NCBI GenBank assembly: GCA_903925075.1
Contig: CAIYDQ010000247.1
Span: 1-64,000 of the forward strand
Source of the DNA: an uncultured Geobacter sp.
Lineage (GTDB): Bacteria > Desulfobacterota > Desulfuromonadia > Geobacterales > Geobacteraceae
DNA: 64,000 nucleotides
Direction of reading: 5' to 3'
Positions 60,967 to 64,000 of this stretch are shown piece by piece (position 1 is the stretch's first letter; each line of letters begins with the position of its first letter). A model generated the notes under the pieces. It saw only the letters and a program-made list of their open reading frames with translations, was not told the origin of the DNA and made no database searches. A program made the translations under genes and the position numbers.

Positions 60967-62070
60967 TCATCCCTTCAAGTTGTTCCACAGGTTCACAATG
61001 AAATCCTGGGCATTGGTGAGGATCGCCACCGCCTGCGCCGAGCCGCGATTGGCCAGCTTGTCCACGCAGAATTCCGTCATGTCCACCACATAGAAGAAAA
61101 CCGGCCTGACCTTGCCGTCCGCCTCGATCAGGTAACTGGGCACCATGTTGCCGAAGGCTATCGAGTGCAGTTGCGTCGCCAGGGCGATCACGGTGGTGGC
61201 TCGGCGCGCATGCACCCGCATGGCGTCCTGCGCCTGGTAGGCGTCGGCGATCACCTCCGGGAGCGGGCCGTCGTCGCGGATGGAACCGGCCAGCACGTAG
61301 GGGACCGCTTTTTTCTCGCAGGCGTAGATGATGCCGTCCCTCAACCGCAACTCCTCGATGGTCCGGTGAATGCTCCCCCGCTTGCGCACCTCGTTGATGA
61401 TGTCCAGATGGTTGTAATGGCCCAGCGGCAGCACGGTCTGGGTATAGATATCCTGCCCGAGCCCGGTGCGGAAACGCGCCGCCTCCAGGTCGTGGGTGGC
61501 GAGGGCGTTGCCGGCCATCAGCGCCTGGCAGTAGCCGTTTTCGATCAGCCCCTGCATGGCGGCGCGGCTGTCCATATCGAAGGCGACCGCCGGCCCCAGC
61601 ACCCAGACGATATAGCCGTGTTCGCGGTCGTGGCGCAAAAGTTTGTAGAGGTCGTCGTAGGAGCGCGAAAAAGGGGTCTCGCGCGTGCCGCGGTTGCGGA
61701 AGGAGAATTTGTCCGGGGCGCTCTCGTTGAGCGGCTCGAAGCCGAACACGTGTACGAAGATCCCCTCCTCGCCGTTCTCGGTGCGGCCGATCACCACCGG
61801 GTCCCCCTCCCTGACCCGGCGCGCCTCCAGCACCTGTAGATCGCTGCCGCGCAGCACCAGCACCGAATCCATGCGGCTTTGCGGCGCCAAAAGCCATGCG
61901 CCGCTCTCCAGGCGCAGGTATTCGGGATGGTTGGAGGTGCCGTGGTAATTGTCCGGCAGGACGCCGTCCGCCGGAGCGGGTGCGACGCGAGCCGCCGGCG
62001 CCTGCGCCAGTTCCGGTGCAGTGAAATCTGGCGGGGTATACGCTGGGATTACTTCCGGAACGATGTGCAT
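60967..62070 (-). CDS. Ornithine cyclodeaminase-type enzyme of the TIGR00300 (LOR/SDH-domain) family, 367 aa
   Basis: It belongs to the family of the archaeal ornithine cyclodeaminase and the C-terminal half of cyanobacterial AgrE, as judged from the overall sequence: the early [25 protein letters not shown], then [30 protein letters not shown] and [29 protein letters not shown]-like C-terminal strands with a nucleotide-binding fold. The expected reaction is ornithine to proline plus ammonia with NAD. The adjacent arginase supplies ornithine, so the pair forms an arginine-to-proline route. The start at 62070 follows AGGAGGAG; 13 further upstream residues are open but lack a site. Confidence 0.8.
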   Translation of the reverse strand: [367 protein letters not shown]

Positions 62071-62353
62071 GACAGCTCCTCCTCTCCAGTTCTGGTTTTC
62101 TTCGCGCACTTCGCGTCTTCGCGGTTCAAAGCTTTTCCCGGAAAACCGAAAACTTTAGCATCTGCGCCGCCGGTTGCAACTCGTGATAATTTTACACCCG
62201 CCGGCCGACCGCCTGCAAGCCGGACCTTGCAGGCCCGCGCGCCGGGATCGCGCCGGTCTCCGCTGAAGCCCCGCGGAAGCGTCGAAATCGCTTTACAATC
62301 AGGCGTCACTTCTATATCCTTCATGAGTTAACCTCCGCATGATAAAGGACAAT

Positions 62354-64000
62354 ATGGTAATCGAGCACATACGTAACTTTTCCATCATCGCCCACATCGA
62401 CCACGGCAAGTCCACCCTCGCCGACCGTCTCCTGGAATTCACCGGCACCGTCTCCTCGCGCGAAAAACAAGACCAGTTCCTGGACAAGATGGATCTGGAG
62501 CGCGAGCGCGGCATCACCATCAAGGCGCAGACAGTGCGGCTCAACTACCGCGCCGACGACGGCAAGGACTACGTCCTCAACTTGATCGATACGCCGGGTC
62601 ACGTCGACTTCACCTACGAGGTCTCCCGCTCGCTCACCGCCTGCGAAGGCGGGCTGCTGGTGGTGGACGCCTCGCAAGGCGTCGAGGCGCAGACGCTCGC
62701 CAACGTCTACCTGGCGCTGGACAGTAACCTCGAAGTCTTCGTGGTGCTGAACAAGATCGACCTCCCCGCCGCCGAGCCCGAGCGCGTCAAACGCGAGATC
62801 GAGGAGATCATCGGCCTGGACACCCACGACGCGGTGCTCGCCTCCGCCAAGGAGGGGATCGGCACCAAGGAGATCCTGGAAGAGATCGTCAAGAAGATCC
62901 CGCCTCCCGTCGGCGACCCCGCCAAGCCGCTGAAGGCGCTGTTGTTCGATTCCTGGTACGACCAATACCAAGGGGTGATCATCCTGGTGAGGATCATCGA
63001 CGGCAGCGTGAAAAAGGGCGACAAGATCCAGCTCATGTCGAACAAGAAGACCCACGAAGTGCTGAAGGCCGGCGTTTTCTCGCCCGAGATGCGCGAGGTG
63101 GCGGCGCTTTCCGCCGGCGAGGTCGGCTTCATCATCGCCGGCATCCGGGACGTCTCCGACGCCAAGGTGGGCGATACCGTCACCCTGCTGCACACCCCCT
63201 GCGACGCGGCGCTCCCCGGCTACAAGGAGGTGAAGCCCATGGTCTTCTCCGGCCTGTACCCGATCGACACCTCGCAGTACGAGCAGTTGCGCGACGCGCT
63301 CGCCAAACTGAAGCTGAACGACTCCTCCTTCTCCTACGACCCGGAAACCTCGCTGGCGCTGGGCTTCGGCTTTCGCTGCGGCTTCCTTGGCCTTTTGCAC
63401 ATGGAGATCATCCAGGAGCGGCTGGAGCGCGAGTTCAACCTGGAGCTGATCACCACCGCGCCCACCGTCGTCTACCGCGTGCACAAGCCCGACGGCAGCA
63501 TGGTCACCATCCAAAGCGCCAACCAGCTCCCGAGCGCAGGCGAGATCGCCTACCTGGAGGAGCCCTTCATCCTCGCCTCCATCCATGTCCCCAACGACTT
63601 CGTAGGGGGCATCCTGGCCCTTTGCGAGGAGAAGCGCGGCGTGCAGCGCGAAATAAAATACCTGACGCCGACCCGGGTCATGGTGGTGTACGAGCTGCCG
63701 TTGAACGAGGTGGTGCTCGACTTCTACGACCGGCTGAAATCGATCACCAAGGGGTACGCCTCGCTCGACTACGAGCTTTTGGACTATCGGCAAAGCGAGT
63801 TGGTGCGCCTGAACATCATGATCAACGGCGAGGTGGTAGACGCCCTCTCCCTCATCATCCACAAGGACAAGGCCTACTACCGCGGCCGGGAGCTGGTTTC
63901 CAAGATGAAGGAGCTGATCCCCCGCCAGATGTTCGAGATCGCCATCCAGGCGGCCATCGGCGTCAAGGTCATCGCCCGCGAGACGGTCAAGGCGATGCGT
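62354..64000 (+). CDS. lepA: Elongation factor 4 (LepA), 3' end cut by window edge
   Basis: A ribosome-dependent GTPase that back-translocates stalled ribosomes. The G1 box is AHIDHGKST (residues 13-21), the switch region is ERGITI, G3 is DTPGH, and G4 is NKID. Domains II, III ([16 protein letters not shown]) and the start of the LepA-specific C-terminal region follow. In total 549 codons are present of about 600, with no stop before the edge. AAAGGA lies five bases before ATG 62354. It is divergent from the arginase pair. Confidence 0.97.
   Translation, partial: MVIEHIRNFSIIAHIDHGKSTLADRLLEFTGTVSSREKQDQFLDKMDLERERGITIKAQTVRLNYRADDGKDYVLNLIDTPGHVDFTYEVSRSLTACEGGLLVVDASQGVEAQTLANVYLALDSNLEVFVVLNKIDLPAAEPERVKREIEEIIGLDTHDAVLASAKEGIGTKEILEEIVKKIPPPVGDPAKPLKALLFDSWYDQYQGVIILVRIIDGSVKKGDKIQLMSNKKTHEVLKAGVFSPEMREVAALSAGEVGFIIAGIRDVSDAKVGDTVTLLHTPCDAALPGYKEVKPMVFSGLYPIDTSQYEQLRDALAKLKLNDSSFSYDPETSLALGFGFRCGFLGLLHMEIIQERLEREFNLELITTAPTVVYRVHKPDGSMVTIQSANQLPSAGEIAYLEEPFILASIHVPNDFVGGILALCEEKRGVQREIKYLTPTRVMVVYELPLNEVVLDFYDRLKSITKGYASLDYELLDYRQSELVRLNIMINGEVVDALSLIIHKDKAYYRGRELVSKMKELIPRQMFEIAIQAAIGVKVIARETVKAMR

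Noticed and set aside
62321..63862. 513-codon minus-strand frame opposite lepA
   Set aside because: lepA on the plus strand is unambiguous and simply has no stop inside the window.

Overview
The window is a GC-rich chromosomal segment that reads like a member of the Geobacterales (Geobacter, Geomonas or Citrifermentans type). The grounds are the very high density of hybrid histidine kinases, an MvhD-type redox subunit, an anaerobic Ni-CO dehydrogenase, HDOD, PilZ and GGDEF proteins, and a GEMM-Ib (3',3'-cGAMP type) riboswitch of the form known from Geobacter. No phage, IS element or CRISPR array is visible. Several small accessory modules and repeat families sit between housekeeping genes.

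Layout. 1-6.8 kb: an MFS transporter, an unrecognised 993-residue protein flanked by near-identical 20-bp direct repeats, a small conserved protein, a 21-bp minisatellite and a GNAT acetyltransferase with no normal start codon. 6.9-11.2 kb: a His-rich small protein, a ferredoxin-nitroreductase fusion, an orphan ParA with a C-terminal zinc motif, and an AT-rich MqsR/MqsA-like toxin-antitoxin pair with a palindromic operator inside its promoter. 11.2-20.2 kb: HDOD protein, methyltransferase, DnaJ-domain protein, then a signalling operon of two hybrid kinases and CheR. 20.4-21.1 kb: a complete riboswitch unit (promoter, cGAMP-type aptamer, terminator platform, small membrane protein, terminator). 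21.2-25.9 kb: cooS, whose product ends in a 20-histidine tail, followed by a NitT/TauT-type ABC transporter.

26.4-32.2 kb: a 1499-residue hybrid kinase overlapping a REC-PAS-GGDEF protein. 32.5-33.6 kb: a Nudix hydrolase and a two-gene module in which a free-standing colicin E3-type ribonuclease domain overlaps a small partner gene, the best candidate here for an undescribed system. 33.6-42.4 kb: recC-recB-recD. 42.6-52.5 kb: glgC, a multidomain lipoprotein, a PPP-type phosphatase, a tandem UspA protein, an NRAMP transporter, a PilZ protein and another hybrid kinase. 52.6-55.4 kb: an MvhD-like protein with a C-terminal winged helix, tRNA-Glu and tRNA-Lys, a second 21-bp minisatellite, an orphan HicB and a secreted protein. 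55.9-59.7 kb: a chemoreceptor and two secreted Cache-domain paralogues, with a near-consensus sigma-28 promoter upstream. 60.0-64.0 kb: arginase with an ornithine-cyclodeaminase-type enzyme (arginine to ornithine to proline), then lepA running off the right edge.

Common threads are second-messenger signalling (cGAMP riboswitch, GGDEF, PilZ), anaerobic redox chemistry (CODH, MvhD, ferredoxin fusion), two small toxin modules, and dispersed intergenic repeats. Functions are assigned by reading motifs in the translations; no database search was possible.
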